From: Pseudomonas izuensis
GTDB lineage: Bacteria; Pseudomonadota; Gammaproteobacteria; Pseudomonadales; Pseudomonadaceae
Length of the DNA: 64,000 nucleotides
Direction of reading: 5' to 3'
Assembly: GCF_009861505.1 (NCBI RefSeq)
Contig: NZ_WTFT01000012.1
Location: forward strand, 299,043 to 363,042
Numbering within the stretch: position 1 is the first letter of the stretch; every line of letters starts with the position of its first letter. A program made the translations under genes and the position numbers. Below the pieces are notes generated by a model that made no database searches, was not told the DNA's origin, and saw only the letters and a program-made list of their open reading frames with translations. This document shows positions 8,264 to 16,494 of the stretch, piece after piece.

Positions 8264-8364
8264 TGTAGGAGCGAGCATGCTCGCGAAAAACGCCCAAGCG
8301 CCGCGGGATACCTGATAGCCCGCGTCATCGTTCACGACCATCGCGAGCATGCTCGCTCCCTACA
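8264..8364. repeat. REP-like inverted repeat
   Basis: TGTAGGAGCGAGCATGCTCGCG mirrored by CGCGAGCATGCTCGCTCCCTACA; one extra C breaks the right arm. It lies in the 300-base divergent region between the DyP gene and gapN, which otherwise shows only the two ribosome binding sites. Confidence 0.88.
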
Positions 8365-8419
8365 GGGTGCTGGAGGTGGCAGCAGGGTTCGCGGGTGACA
8401 CTTCATATGGGGTAGCGAC

Positions 8420-10045
8420 ATGAGCACAGCAGATCTCCTTGGCAACCTGTTTCCCGAGGCCGACAGAATCCCGGAAAAATATCGCCTGGACGGCCAGATC
8501 GAGCAGCGTGAATACCTGGTCGACGGTGCGCTGAAAACCTGGACGGGCCCTCTCGCCCTGGTGCGCAGCCCGGTCTATCTGAGCAGTGCTGCGGGTGACG
8601 AACAAGTGATCCTTGGCAGCACGCCGCTGCTGGACGCCGACACCGCACTGACCGCCCTCGACGCTGCCGTCCGCGCCTACGACCGCGGCCAGGGTTTGTG
8701 GCCGACCATGCGCGTGGCCGAGCGCATCCAGCATGTCGAAACCTTTTTGGGGCGCATGCGCGAACAGCGCGAAGCGGTGGTCAAGCTGCTGATGTGGGAA
8801 ATCGGCAAAAACCTCAAGGACTCGGAAAAAGAGTTCGACCGCACCTGCGACTACATCGTCGACACCATCAACGCCTTGAAGGAACTCGACCGCCGCTCCA
8901 GCCGCTTCGAACTGGAGCAGGACACCCTCGGCCAGATCCGGCGCGTACCGATGGGCGTGGCGTTGTGCATGGGGCCCTATAACTATCCGTTGAACGAAAC
9001 CTTCACCACACTGATTCCGGCCTTGATCATGGGCAACACCGTGGTGTTCAAGCCAGCCAAGCTGGGCGTGCTGTTGATACGCCCGCTGCTGGAGGCGTTC
9101 CGTGACAGCTTCCCGGCCGGGGTGATCAACGTGATCTACGGCAGCGGCCGCGAGACCGTCAGTGCCCTGATGGCCAGCGGCAAGATCGATATCTTTGCGT
9201 TCATCGGCACCAACAAGGCCGCCAGTGACCTGAAGAAACTGCACCCGCGCCCGCATCGCTTGCGCGCGGCGCTGGGACTGGATGCGAAGAACCCCGGCAT
9301 CGTCCTGCCGGAGGTGGACCTGGACAACGCCGTGAACGAATCGATCACCGGCGCCCTGTCATTCAACGGCCAGCGCTGCACGGCACTGAAAATCCTGTTT
9401 GTCCACGAAGACGTGGTCGATGCCTTCATCGAGAAACTCAACGCCAAACTGGCCACGCTCAAACCCGGCATGCCATGGGACAGCGGCGTCGCCCTGACGC
9501 CCCTGCCGGAGTCAGGCAAGGTCGATTACCTGCACGCACTGGTGGCCGATGCCGTCGACAAAGGCGCAAAAGTGGTTAACCCCAATGGCGGCGAATCCCG
9601 CGCGTCGTTCTTCTACCCTGCGGTGCTGTACCCGGTGACGCCGCAGATGCGTGTCTATCAGGAAGAACAGTTTGGCCCCGTGGTGCCGATCGTGCCTTAC
9701 CGCCACCTGGACACGGTGATCGATTACGTCCTGGAGTCGGACTTCGGCCAGCAATTGAGCATCTTCGGCACCAACCCGGTAGCGGTCGGCCGGCTGGTGG
9801 ACACCTTCGCCAATCAGGTCGGGCGCATTAACCTCAACGCCCAATGCCAGCGCGGCCCTGACACCTATCCCTTCAATGGCCGCAAAAACTCCGCCGAAGG
9901 CACCTTGTCGGTGCATGACGCGTTACGGGTGTTTTCGATCCGCACGTTGGTGGCGACCAAATTCCAGGAGACCAACAAGGAGTTGATCAGCGAAATCATC
10001 AGCGGACGCAGTTCGAGCTTTTTGACCACTGACTACATTTTCTGA
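8420..10045 (+). CDS. gapN: NADP-dependent glyceraldehyde-3-phosphate dehydrogenase, GapN-like ALDH
   Basis: 541-residue aldehyde dehydrogenase of the non-phosphorylating GAPDH type, oxidising glyceraldehyde 3-phosphate to 3-phosphoglycerate with NADP. Seen are the oxyanion Asn in GPYNYPLNE (about 185-193), the nucleotide lysine in VVFKPAK (208-214) and the catalytic Cys320 in SFNGQRCTALK, which is the GapN-style active-site loop. Where classical ALDHs have ELGGK, this protein reads AALGLDAKNP, so the usual general-base Glu is not evident; the same is true, as far as I recall, of a bacterial GapN subgroup. It is followed six bases later by a FUSC membrane gene and may be co-transcribed with it. 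Confidence 0.82.
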   Translation: MSTADLLGNLFPEADRIPEKYRLDGQIEQREYLVDGALKTWTGPLALVRSPVYLSSAAGDEQVILGSTPLLDADTALTALDAAVRAYDRGQGLWPTMRVAERIQHVETFLGRMREQREAVVKLLMWEIGKNLKDSEKEFDRTCDYIVDTINALKELDRRSSRFELEQDTLGQIRRVPMGVALCMGPYNYPLNETFTTLIPALIMGNTVVFKPAKLGVLLIRPLLEAFRDSFPAGVINVIYGSGRETVSALMASGKIDIFAFIGTNKAASDLKKLHPRPHRLRAALGLDAKNPGIVLPEVDLDNAVNESITGALSFNGQRCTALKILFVHEDVVDAFIEKLNAKLATLKPGMPWDSGVALTPLPESGKVDYLHALVADAVDKGAKVVNPNGGESRASFFYPAVLYPVTPQMRVYQEEQFGPVVPIVPYRHLDTVIDYVLESDFGQQLSIFGTNPVAVGRLVDTFANQVGRINLNAQCQRGPDTYPFNGRKNSAEGTLSVHDALRVFSIRTLVATKFQETNKELISEIISGRSSSFLTTDYIF

Positions 10046-10050
10046 GGAGA

Positions 10051-11130
10051 GTGAACCTGAGCACATCCACTACCCCTCGACTGCCACCGCTGCTGCGCCG
10101 GCTACTGCGTCCGCTGATTGACCCATACCAGCGCTATCGGCATGCCAAGGTGATTCACGCGGTGCGCGTGTCGGTGGGGTTACTGGCGACTATCCTGCTG
10201 ACCACCGGCATCCATCTTCCCCACGGCGAATGGGCATCGGTGACGATGCTGGTGGTGATCGGCGGTTTGCAGCACCACGGCAATATCGGCAAAAAAGCCG
10301 CCGAACGAGCCATCGGCACCCTGGTCGGCGCGGCTATCGGTCTGGTGCTGGTGGTGCAACAGGCCTGGCTCGGCATGCCATGGCTGACCTATTTCGCGAT
10401 GGCGGTGATTTGTGGGTTTTTCTCGTACCACGCCATCGGCAAGGGCGGCTATACCGCACTGCTGGCCGCGATTACCGTGTTCATCGTCGCCGGGCATGGC
10501 GACAATCCGGTCACCGACGGCTTATGGCGCGGGGTGGATATCCTGATCGGCATCGCGCTGGCCCTAGCATTCTCTTTCGCCCTGCCCCTCTACGCGGCCT
10601 ATTCCTGGCGCTACAACCTGGCCGACGCCCTGCGCGACTGCGCGGCGATCTACGGGCGCATTATCGACGGCCAACCCGTCACGGCTGAGGAGCACCTCAA
10701 GCTGATGGGTCGCCTGAACACGGTCATGGTGCAACTGCGCTCACTGATGCCATCGGTATCGAAAGAGGTGAAGATGTCGATGACCGAGCTCGATGCCATT
10801 CAACGTCATCTGCGCACCTGTGTCAGCACCCTGGAGATTCTCGGCAATACCCGACCGGATGCCAGTGATTCCGATGCCATGGCTCAACTTCAATCGACGT
10901 TGAAGGCGGAGCACCGGCTGATTGGCGTGCAGCTGATAGGCATGGCCAGGGCACTGAAGTCAGGCGCCACCGAACGGCTGAGTCGAACCATGGAGTTGCC
11001 GGCCGTCAGCCTCGATGCGCCGATCTACAACGCGCTGGACGGTTATCGATTGTTGACTCAACAACTGGCAACAAACATTGGCGAGATGCGCCAGCGGCTG
11101 GCCAGGACGGCACCGCGATGGAACATCTGA
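10051..11130 (+). CDS. FUSC-family inner-membrane protein
   Basis: 359-residue membrane protein of the fusaric-acid-resistance/YccS family, related to aromatic acid efflux components. About six hydrophobic segments fill residues 25-190 (AVRVSVGLLATILLTTGIHLPHGEWASVT is typical), then a cytosolic helical region. Start choice is uncertain: GTG at 10051 comes only one base after AGGAG, while CTG at 10057 would be ideally spaced (seven bases) and gives the same protein minus two residues. It lies directly behind gapN. Its transported substrate is unknown. Confidence 0.85.
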   Translation: MNLSTSTTPRLPPLLRRLLRPLIDPYQRYRHAKVIHAVRVSVGLLATILLTTGIHLPHGEWASVTMLVVIGGLQHHGNIGKKAAERAIGTLVGAAIGLVLVVQQAWLGMPWLTYFAMAVICGFFSYHAIGKGGYTALLAAITVFIVAGHGDNPVTDGLWRGVDILIGIALALAFSFALPLYAAYSWRYNLADALRDCAAIYGRIIDGQPVTAEEHLKLMGRLNTVMVQLRSLMPSVSKEVKMSMTELDAIQRHLRTCVSTLEILGNTRPDASDSDAMAQLQSTLKAEHRLIGVQLIGMARALKSGATERLSRTMELPAVSLDAPIYNALDGYRLLTQQLATNIGEMRQRLARTAPRWNI

Positions 11131-11137
11131 CGCCTGC

Positions 11138-12031
11138 CTATTGGGTTACTGTGCGTCGCCATTTCAGGCTCCAACCCTGCTGCATCCCGGCAGCAGCCAG
11201 CAGAATCGCGGCAACCCCGATCCATTGCATCAGTTCCAGACGATGGCCGAAGGCAAACCAGTCGACGAAGATTGCCGCAATCGGATAGATGAATGACAGC
11301 GCGCCAGTCAATGCCGTCGGCAATTTCTGGATCGCGCCGTACAGCAACACGTACATCACACCGGTGTGCACCATACCCAGGGTGACCAGACTGCCCCATG
11401 CACTTTGGCCCTGCGGCAGTGCCGAGAAGTGCGCGAACGGCGCGAGCAGCAACACACCGGTGCTGACCTGAACCAATGCGATCAAATGCGGTGGCGTGCC
11501 GGTCAGGCGCTTGATGATCAACGCGGCAATCGCGTAAAGAAATGCAGCGCCCAGCGCCAGCACAATGCCGATCAGGTATTCATTGCCGCTCTCGCCCTGC
11601 CCGCCATGGGCGCTGACGATCGCCAGCATCCCGAGAAACGAAACGCCCAGCCACGCCAGTTTCTGCAAGGTGACTTTCTCGTTGAGGAACACCGCGGCCA
11701 GGCCCACCAGCATGAACGGCTGCACGTTGTAGACGGCAGTGCCGATGGCAATCGAGGCGCGGGAATAGGAGGCGAACAACAACACCCAGTTGCCGACGAT
11801 CGCCACGCCGCTGAGCACGGCCAACAGGAACGTGGTGCGGGTCAGGATGCCGGGCCGCAGGAAGCCGAATACCGCGCAAATCAGCAGCAACGCGCCGGCA
11901 CCGAACAGGCAGCGCCAGAACACCACGTCCAGCACCGGTTGCCCCGATACCAGCACAAACCAGCCGATAGTCCCGGAGATCAGCATGGCGGCGGTCATTT
12001 CGAACGAGCCGCGACGAATTGTTTTGTCCAT
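11138..12031 (-). CDS. EamA/DMT-family transporter
   Basis: 297-residue inner-membrane exporter with ten hydrophobic segments in two EamA repeats. ATG at 12031 follows GAGGAG with good spacing; an upstream in-frame start is poorer. It is divergent from an Lrp/AsnC gene with 136 bases between start codons, the standard arrangement in which an Lrp regulator controls an amino-acid or metabolite exporter. The substrate is not evident from sequence. It ends eight bases from the converging FUSC gene. Confidence 0.9.
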   Translation of the reverse strand: MDKTIRRGSFEMTAAMLISGTIGWFVLVSGQPVLDVVFWRCLFGAGALLLICAVFGFLRPGILTRTTFLLAVLSGVAIVGNWVLLFASYSRASIAIGTAVYNVQPFMLVGLAAVFLNEKVTLQKLAWLGVSFLGMLAIVSAHGGQGESGNEYLIGIVLALGAAFLYAIAALIIKRLTGTPPHLIALVQVSTGVLLLAPFAHFSALPQGQSAWGSLVTLGMVHTGVMYVLLYGAIQKLPTALTGALSFIYPIAAIFVDWFAFGHRLELMQWIGVAAILLAAAGMQQGWSLKWRRTVTQ

Positions 12032-12115
12032 TTTCAGACTCCTCTGTTGATGGGCAAAGTATGCCAATCAGCCGAGGCGCTTCTCCAGCGCAAAAATCAG
12101 GCTAAACTCGGAATC

Positions 12116-12134
12116 TGCCTTTTTTATCAAGGCA
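12116..12134. promoter_or_regulatory. Inverted repeat, candidate Lrp operator
   Basis: TGCCTT and AAGGCA separated by TTTTATC, in the divergent region between the EamA and Lrp genes. Location suggests binding by the Lrp-type regulator; this is inference. Confidence 0.45.
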
Positions 12135-12167
12135 ATTTTGAAAAACTGCCTAATAGAGGTTTTCGCC

Positions 12168-12605
12168 ATGACCGATGACATCGACCAGGTGCTGATCACG
12201 GCATTGATGGAAGACTCGCGACGCTCACTCAAGGCCCTGGCGCACCTCAGCGGCTTATCTTCGCCCAGCGTTGCAGAGCGCCTGCGTCGCCTCGAAGAGC
12301 GTGGTGTGCTCAAGGGCTACACCGTTGAAATCGACCCGAAATGCTTCGGTTATCAACTCCAGGCCATCGTGCGCATTCGTCCGCTACCCGGCCAGTTACA
12401 GGAAGTTGAACGCCAAATCATGGCCATTCCCGAGTTCACCGAGTGCGACAAGGTCACCGGAGACGACTGCTTCATCGCGCGCCTGCATGTACGCTCGATG
12501 GAACAACTGGACACCCTGCTCGACCGGCTCAATACCCACGCCGAAACCAACACCGCAATCGTCAAGAAAACCCCGGTCAAACGGCGGTTGCCCCCGATGG
12601 CGTGA
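12168..12605 (+). CDS. Lrp/AsnC-family transcriptional regulator
   Basis: 145-residue feast/famine regulator. Helix-turn-helix at residues 10-50 (VLITALMEDSRRSLKALAHLSGLSSPSVAERLRRLEERGVLKGYTVEIDP), then the RAM ligand domain with CDKVTGDDCFIARLHV. ATG at 12168 is preceded by AGAGGT; an earlier in-frame ATG at 12138 lies in the promoter region. It most likely controls the divergent EamA transporter in response to an amino acid. Confidence 0.93.
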   Translation: MTDDIDQVLITALMEDSRRSLKALAHLSGLSSPSVAERLRRLEERGVLKGYTVEIDPKCFGYQLQAIVRIRPLPGQLQEVERQIMAIPEFTECDKVTGDDCFIARLHVRSMEQLDTLLDRLNTHAETNTAIVKKTPVKRRLPPMA

Positions 12606-12662
12606 ATGCAGTTTCGTTCTAAGGGGCGTAAATTAACCGTTTTCCAGCTAAGGATTGGCGGT

Positions 12663-12992
12663 ATGAAACTTCGATTTATGTTGCTGACAGCACTGATGCT
12701 TTCGGGCTGCGGCACTGTCCAGACGGTTGTACGTGGAGACGACGTGGCCGCAAAGAGCCTCAGGGAGAAAAATAGCTACTGCGGCGCAGTTCGCCGAATC
12801 TACAGCGGTGTGACATATGACTTCTGCTATCTGAACGCGCCTTTGGAAAAAGGACGGGACGCGCAGGTCCATGACAGCGCTCCAGCCATTGTGCTGATCG
12901 ATGTGGTCCTTTCCGGCGCCTTCGATACCTTGCTGTTGCCCTACACCCTCTACCGGCAGCAAGCCGATGGAAGCATCATCATTACCGAATAA
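12663..12992 (+). CDS. YceK/YidQ-like lipoprotein
   Basis: 109-residue predicted lipoprotein. The N-terminus MKLRFMLLTALMLSGCG is a lipobox signal (cleavage before Cys16, LSG-C). The body matches the YceK/YidQ (DUF1375) group: CGAVRRIYSGVTYDFCYLN, then DVVLSGAFDTLLLPYTLYRQ near the C-terminus. ATG at 12663 has AAGGA eight bases upstream. Function in the envelope is unknown. It is followed by a strong bidirectional terminator. Confidence 0.8.
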   Translation: MKLRFMLLTALMLSGCGTVQTVVRGDDVAAKSLREKNSYCGAVRRIYSGVTYDFCYLNAPLEKGRDAQVHDSAPAIVLIDVVLSGAFDTLLLPYTLYRQQADGSIIITE

Positions 12993-13010
12993 CCCTGAAT
13001 GCCAGACAAT

Positions 13011-13036
13011 AAAAAACCCGCCGAAGCGGGTTTTTT
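13011..13036. terminator. Bidirectional rho-independent terminator
   Basis: AAAAAACCCGC, loop CGAA, GCGGGTTTTTT. It serves both the lipoprotein gene (plus) and the BI-1 gene (minus), which converge here. Confidence 0.95.
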
Positions 13037-13051
13037 ATTTAACGCTGACTA

Positions 13052-13723
13052 TCAGTCATCGCGGCTCATGATGCCGAACAGCTGCAACAGGCTGATGAAC
13101 AGGTTGTAGATCGATACATACAGGCTGATGGTGGCCATGATGTAGTTGCGCTCGCCGCCATGAATGATGGCACTGGTCTGGAACAGAATGCAGACCGAGG
13201 AGAACAGCACGAAACCTGCGCTGATCGCCAGTTGCAGGCCGCTGATCTGGAAGAAGAAGCTGGCCAGGGTCGCACCGAGCAGAACGAAGAAGCCCGCCGT
13301 GATGAAACCGCCGAGGAAGCTCATGTCCTTGCGGGTGATCAGCACATAGGCCGACAGACCGCCGAACACCAGTGCCGTCATCGCAAAGGCCGAGCTGACC
13401 ACTTCAGCCCCGCCTTGCATGCCCAGGTAACGGTTGAGGATCGGGCCCAGCAGGAAACCCATGAAACCGGTCAGGGCAAATGCCGATACCAGGCCCCAGG
13501 CGGAATCTCGGAGTTTGTTGGTGAGGAAGAAAAGGCCGTAGAAGCCGATCAGCACCACGAAAACGTTCGGGTAGCCGACCCGCATCTGCTGAGCGACGTA
13601 AGCCGTCAGACCGCTGAATGCGAGGGTCAGGGCGAGCAAGCCGTATGTGTTGCGCAGGACGCGGCTAACCTCTAGCTGCTCAGCCTGCAAGCTGTTATTA
13701 ACTGCGTAATCCTGTTCGCGCAT
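13052..13723 (-). CDS. Bax inhibitor-1/YccA family membrane protein
   Basis: 223-residue inner-membrane protein with seven hydrophobic segments and the BI-1 fold (NTYGLLALTLAFSGLTAYVAQQ near the N-terminus, ISLYVSIYNLFISLLQLFGI at the C-terminus). In bacteria YccA modulates FtsH proteolysis, and the fold can leak calcium. ATG at 13723 has CAGGAG upstream. The terminal MSRDD is typical of pseudomonad members. It is monocistronic, ending at the shared terminator. Confidence 0.93.
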   Translation of the reverse strand: MREQDYAVNNSLQAEQLEVSRVLRNTYGLLALTLAFSGLTAYVAQQMRVGYPNVFVVLIGFYGLFFLTNKLRDSAWGLVSAFALTGFMGFLLGPILNRYLGMQGGAEVVSSAFAMTALVFGGLSAYVLITRKDMSFLGGFITAGFFVLLGATLASFFFQISGLQLAISAGFVLFSSVCILFQTSAIIHGGERNYIMATISLYVSIYNLFISLLQLFGIMSRDD

Positions 13724-13800
13724 GGCGACACTCCTGTTGGTTTGAAACGTTCAGTCGCAAAGATCATAACAGACGCCCTGTAACAAGCTATGCAGAGAGT

Positions 13801-13828
13801 TTGACAGTGTGTTTCATTCAGGTATTAT
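13801..13828 (+). promoter_or_regulatory. Sigma-70 promoter of tRNA-Ser
   Basis: Consensus -35 TTGACA (13801-13806), 16-base spacer, -10 TATTAT (13823-13828), then a GC-rich discriminator GGCGCCCGC as expected for a stringently controlled stable RNA. Confidence 0.85.
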
Positions 13829-13846
13829 GGCGCCCGCAACGCAAAC

Positions 13847-13934
13847 GGAGGTGTGGCCGAGTGGTTTAAGGCAACGGTCTTGAAAACCGTCGACTGTAAC
13901 AGGTCCATGAGTTCGAATCCCATCGCCTCCGCCA
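13847..13934 (+). tRNA. tRNA-Ser (anticodon UGA)
   Basis: 88 bases including encoded CCA. The acceptor arms GGAGGTG and CGCCTCC pair (one G-T wobble), the anticodon loop is CTTGAAA with TGA at 13881-13883, the T-loop is GTTCGAATCC, and the long variable arm is that of class II serine tRNAs. It reads UCA/UCG/UCU-type serine codons. Confidence 0.97.
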
Positions 13935-13942
13935 TCTTTATA

Positions 13943-13974
13943 CGACAAAGCCCTGATTATTCAGGGCTTTGTCG
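13943..13974 (+). terminator. Rho-independent terminator of tRNA-Ser
   Basis: Fourteen-base arms CGACAAAGCCCTGA and TCAGGGCTTTGTCG with loop TTAT, followed by TTTCTG, nine bases after the tRNA. Confidence 0.9.
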
Positions 13975-14010
13975 TTTCTGGCTTTCAGGTTTCCACAACG
14001 GACTCCCGAT

Positions 14011-14047
14011 CCGTTACAAAACTTTTTAGTAGCCGTTACAAAACTTT
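14011..14047. repeat. Short direct repeat downstream of tRNA-Ser
   Basis: CCGTTACAAAACTTT occurs at 14011-14025 and again at 14033-14047. The second copy covers the stop codon of the small minus-strand frame at 14036-14203. It may be a slippage duplication or a scar of an element lost from the tRNA locus. Confidence 0.6.
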
Positions 14048-14203
14048 CCGTTTTCCCTCTACCAGCACGCCCTCAAGTCGCTCGTTTTGAAAAGTGATCC
14101 CGGGAAAGCGTGGAGCATTCTCAAGACATTTCACCGGCGTCCTATCAGACTCGAAAAATCCATCATGCTGGCGAATTTTCAGCCTTGATTTTGGCTTGCG
14201 CAT
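14036..14203 (-). CDS. Small hypothetical protein
   Basis: A 55-codon frame starting at ATG 14203, preceded directly by a purine-rich AGGGGGAGGGGG that could serve as ribosome binding site. The product is basic and soluble (MRKPKSRLKIRQHDGFFESD ... EGVLVEGKRKVL). I recognise no family. It lies in the patch between the tRNA-Ser terminator and gst, divergent from another small gene at 14258. It may be an accessory gene or the tail of a lost gene. Confidence 0.35.
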   Translation of the reverse strand: MRKPKSRLKIRQHDGFFESDRTPVKCLENAPRFPGITFQNERLEGVLVEGKRKVL

Positions 14204-14257
14204 CCCCCTCCCCCTGCCCAAAATCCTCCAACTCAATGGAGCAAACCTGGAGCCGCT

Positions 14258-14494
14258 ATGGGCAATAGAGACAGACACAACGCAATGCTGGGCCTACTTT
14301 TTGGAATCATGGCGGTAGGCACGCTTTGGGGCGGGGCCAAGCAAATAGGCGAGGCTGCGCGGATGGTGAATGAGATTGGCATACCGCCCTTGCCTGTTTT
14401 ACTCATCCTCGCCATAGGCTTGCCTAGCTGGGCCATCGTCACCGGCGTACTAGGTCTATTGAGTCATGACTTACTACAGGATAAGAGTGCCTGA
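14258..14494 (+). CDS. Small two-helix membrane protein, unknown
   Basis: 78 residues starting at ATG 14258 with GGAG five bases upstream. Two hydrophobic segments are visible (residues about 10-28, AMLGLLFGIMAVGTLWGG, and 43-68, PPLPVLLILAIGLPSWAIVTGVLGLL). The size and topology resemble holin-like or superinfection-type small membrane proteins, but I recognise no family. It is in the tRNA-adjacent patch. Confidence 0.45.
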   Translation: MGNRDRHNAMLGLLFGIMAVGTLWGGAKQIGEAARMVNEIGIPPLPVLLILAIGLPSWAIVTGVLGLLSHDLLQDKSA

Positions 14495-14582
14495 TTTGGC
14501 CCACAAAGCGGGGCTAAATACTACCCACCCCGCTTCTGGCAACACGCTCGGGTACCCGTTGCCCGCTTATAAGGAGATAACC

Positions 14583-15194
14583 ATGAAACTGTACTTTGCC
14601 CCCATGACCTGCTCCCTGTCGCCGCACATCGTGCTGCGCGAACTGGGCCTGCCTTTCGAACTGATCCGGGTCAACAACAAGACCAAGGCCACGGCTGACG
14701 GCCGTGACTTTCGCGACATCAACCCAAAGGGCTACGTGGCCGCACTGGTGCTGGATAACGGCCTGGTGCTGACCGAAGGTCCGGCCATCGTCCAGTACCT
14801 GGCCGATCAGGTTCCGGGCAATGCCCTGGCACCGGCCAACGGCACCTGGGAACGCGCTCGCCTGCAGGAACTGCTGAACTTCATCACCGCGGAAATCCAT
14901 GGCGGCAGCGCGCCGTTGTTCAATGCTGACATCCCTGAGTCCACCAAAGAAATTTTCCGGCAAAAACTATTCAAGCGCCTGGACTATCTGAACAAGGAGT
15001 TGCTGAACAAAGACTACCTGCTGGGCGCCTTCGGCCTGGCCGATGCCTACCTGTTTACCGTGCTCAAGTGGCTCCCGTTCTTCAACATCGACGTCAAGGG
15101 CTGGCCGGAACTGGCGTCGCTCATGGAACGCATCGAAGCACGTCCAAGCGTGCAGGCCGCCATTGCCGCGGAAGAAGCAACACAGCCGGTTTAA
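14583..15194 (+). CDS. Glutathione S-transferase
   Basis: 203-residue GST, beta/GstA-like. The N-terminal thioredoxin-fold domain starts MKLYFAPMTCSLSPHIVLRELGLPF (Cys10 and Ser12 in the position of the catalytic residue in beta class), with the cis-Pro NPKGYVAALV and TEGPAIVQYLAD glutathione motif; an all-helical C-terminal domain follows. ATG at 14583 has AAGGAGAT upstream. It conjugates or reduces electrophiles with glutathione. Monocistronic, with a hairpin terminator eight bases after the stop. Confidence 0.92.
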   Translation: MKLYFAPMTCSLSPHIVLRELGLPFELIRVNNKTKATADGRDFRDINPKGYVAALVLDNGLVLTEGPAIVQYLADQVPGNALAPANGTWERARLQELLNFITAEIHGGSAPLFNADIPESTKEIFRQKLFKRLDYLNKELLNKDYLLGAFGLADAYLFTVLKWLPFFNIDVKGWPELASLMERIEARPSVQAAIAAEEATQPV

Positions 15195-15202
15195 TCACGG
15201 AT

Positions 15203-15232
15203 GACAGAAGCCCGTCGATGCCGGCTTCTGTC
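15203..15232 (+). terminator. Hairpin terminator after gst
   Basis: Perfect ten-base arms GACAGAAGCC and GGCTTCTGTC with a ten-base loop; T-run weak (TCACTTC). Confidence 0.65.
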
Positions 15233-15365
15233 TCACTTCAACCTGGATGAAGCCCCCCTATACAGACAATTGAACGCGTCCCGAGCAGGCCGTGGTGAGT
15301 CAACGTGAGCGATTCGACGTGCACCAGTGCTCAATCGCGTAAAACAAAAAAACCGGTGCCCGACA

Positions 15366-16385
15366 TCAAAGCAACGTAAGAACACCGCCGACAACAATGA
15401 GCTGTGCCGTCAGCACGAAAGCCAGGATCAATGGCTTGATACCTGCCTTGCGAAGATCGCGCAGACGGGTGCTGAAACCCAGCGCGCCCATGGCTGCGGC
15501 CAGCAGCAGGTCATCCAGCCCCACGACGATCTGCCGGATGCCTTGCGTCAGCGGCATCCAGGAATTGATCAGCATGCAGATCACGAAGCCCAGTACGAAT
15601 ACCGGTACTTTTACAGACGCAGTGGCTTCATTACCGGTTCTTCCCCGCGACCACCACAGTCCGATGCCGATCAATGCCGGCGCGAGAAGCAGTACGCGTA
15701 TTAGCTTGGCAACGATCGCCGCCTCGGCAGCCTGTGGGTTCATGGCCTGGCCGGCGGCTACGACCTGAGCGACTTCATGCAGGGTGGCGCCGGTGAACAC
15801 GCCAAAGGCGTGGCTGTCACCCAGCAGGGTTGGCGCGAGGCTGAACACCCGGGGATACACCAGCATGCCAAATGTGCCGAACAGCACGATGCATGCAATG
15901 GCAATGGCGACCTGGTCGTTGCGCGCCCGCACCACCCCCGCGCTGGCGAGGATCGCTGCGGCGCCGCAGATGGCGTGACCGGCGCCGATCAGGATGGCGG
16001 TCTGACGCTCCATGCGCAAAACGCGGACACCCAGCCAGATAGCCAGGCCGAGTGTGGAAAGGATCAACAGCACATCGATGATGAAGGCCTGCACGCCGAG
16101 CGCCTGCACCTGTTGCACGGTCAGACGAAAGCCGTACAGCGCTACGCCGACGCGCAACAATGATTGCTTGCACAGCAGCACGCCACTGGCCAGTGCGTCG
16201 TGGACACTGCCGGGGGTCAGATTACCCAGCGCCAGGCCCACCAGCATGGCCAGCGTCAGCGCGCCAAGACCGCTGCCATGCAGTATCGGAGCCGCCGCGA
16301 GCCACAGCGCAAAACCGGCCAGTGTGAGGCTGCCGGCGAGGCCGGGAAGCAGATTGAGGGGATAACGACGGCTTGCGACGAGCAT
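15366..16385 (-). CDS. YeiH/UPF0324 family membrane transporter
   Basis: 339-residue inner-membrane protein with about ten hydrophobic segments, family of YeiH, annotated as putative sulfate exporter. Family motifs include LRVGVALYGFRLT, GAGHAICGAAAILA (helix-breaking site) and TGATLHEVAQVVAAG. I start at ATG 16385 (MLVASRR); a TTG at 16412 would add nine residues. Substrate not proven; sulfate or sulfite export in Cys/taurine catabolism is known for relatives. No YeiE regulator is adjacent. Confidence 0.87.
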   Translation of the reverse strand: MLVASRRYPLNLLPGLAGSLTLAGFALWLAAAPILHGSGLGALTLAMLVGLALGNLTPGSVHDALASGVLLCKQSLLRVGVALYGFRLTVQQVQALGVQAFIIDVLLILSTLGLAIWLGVRVLRMERQTAILIGAGHAICGAAAILASAGVVRARNDQVAIAIACIVLFGTFGMLVYPRVFSLAPTLLGDSHAFGVFTGATLHEVAQVVAAGQAMNPQAAEAAIVAKLIRVLLLAPALIGIGLWWSRGRTGNEATASVKVPVFVLGFVICMLINSWMPLTQGIRQIVVGLDDLLLAAAMGALGFSTRLRDLRKAGIKPLILAFVLTAQLIVVGGVLTLL

Positions 16386-16441
16386 GAGCAAATCCCGGCC
16401 CGGACGGGCCAAAAGAGAGTTCGGGGGAATTTCGCGGCGCG

Positions 16442-16467
16442 AAAAAAACCGCTGCCGAAGCAGCGGT
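16442..16467 (-). terminator. Rho-independent terminator after DUF1329 gene
   Basis: On the minus strand ACCGCTGC, loop TTCG, GCAGCGGT, then seven T. It ends the long minus-strand catabolic gene group. Confidence 0.92.
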
Positions 16468-16494
16468 AAAGGGCACAGCGTCGTGAAACGAGGA

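Noticed and set aside
13847..14582. Intact genomic island at tRNA-Ser
   Set aside because: No integrase and no repeated tRNA 3' end downstream to base 14582.
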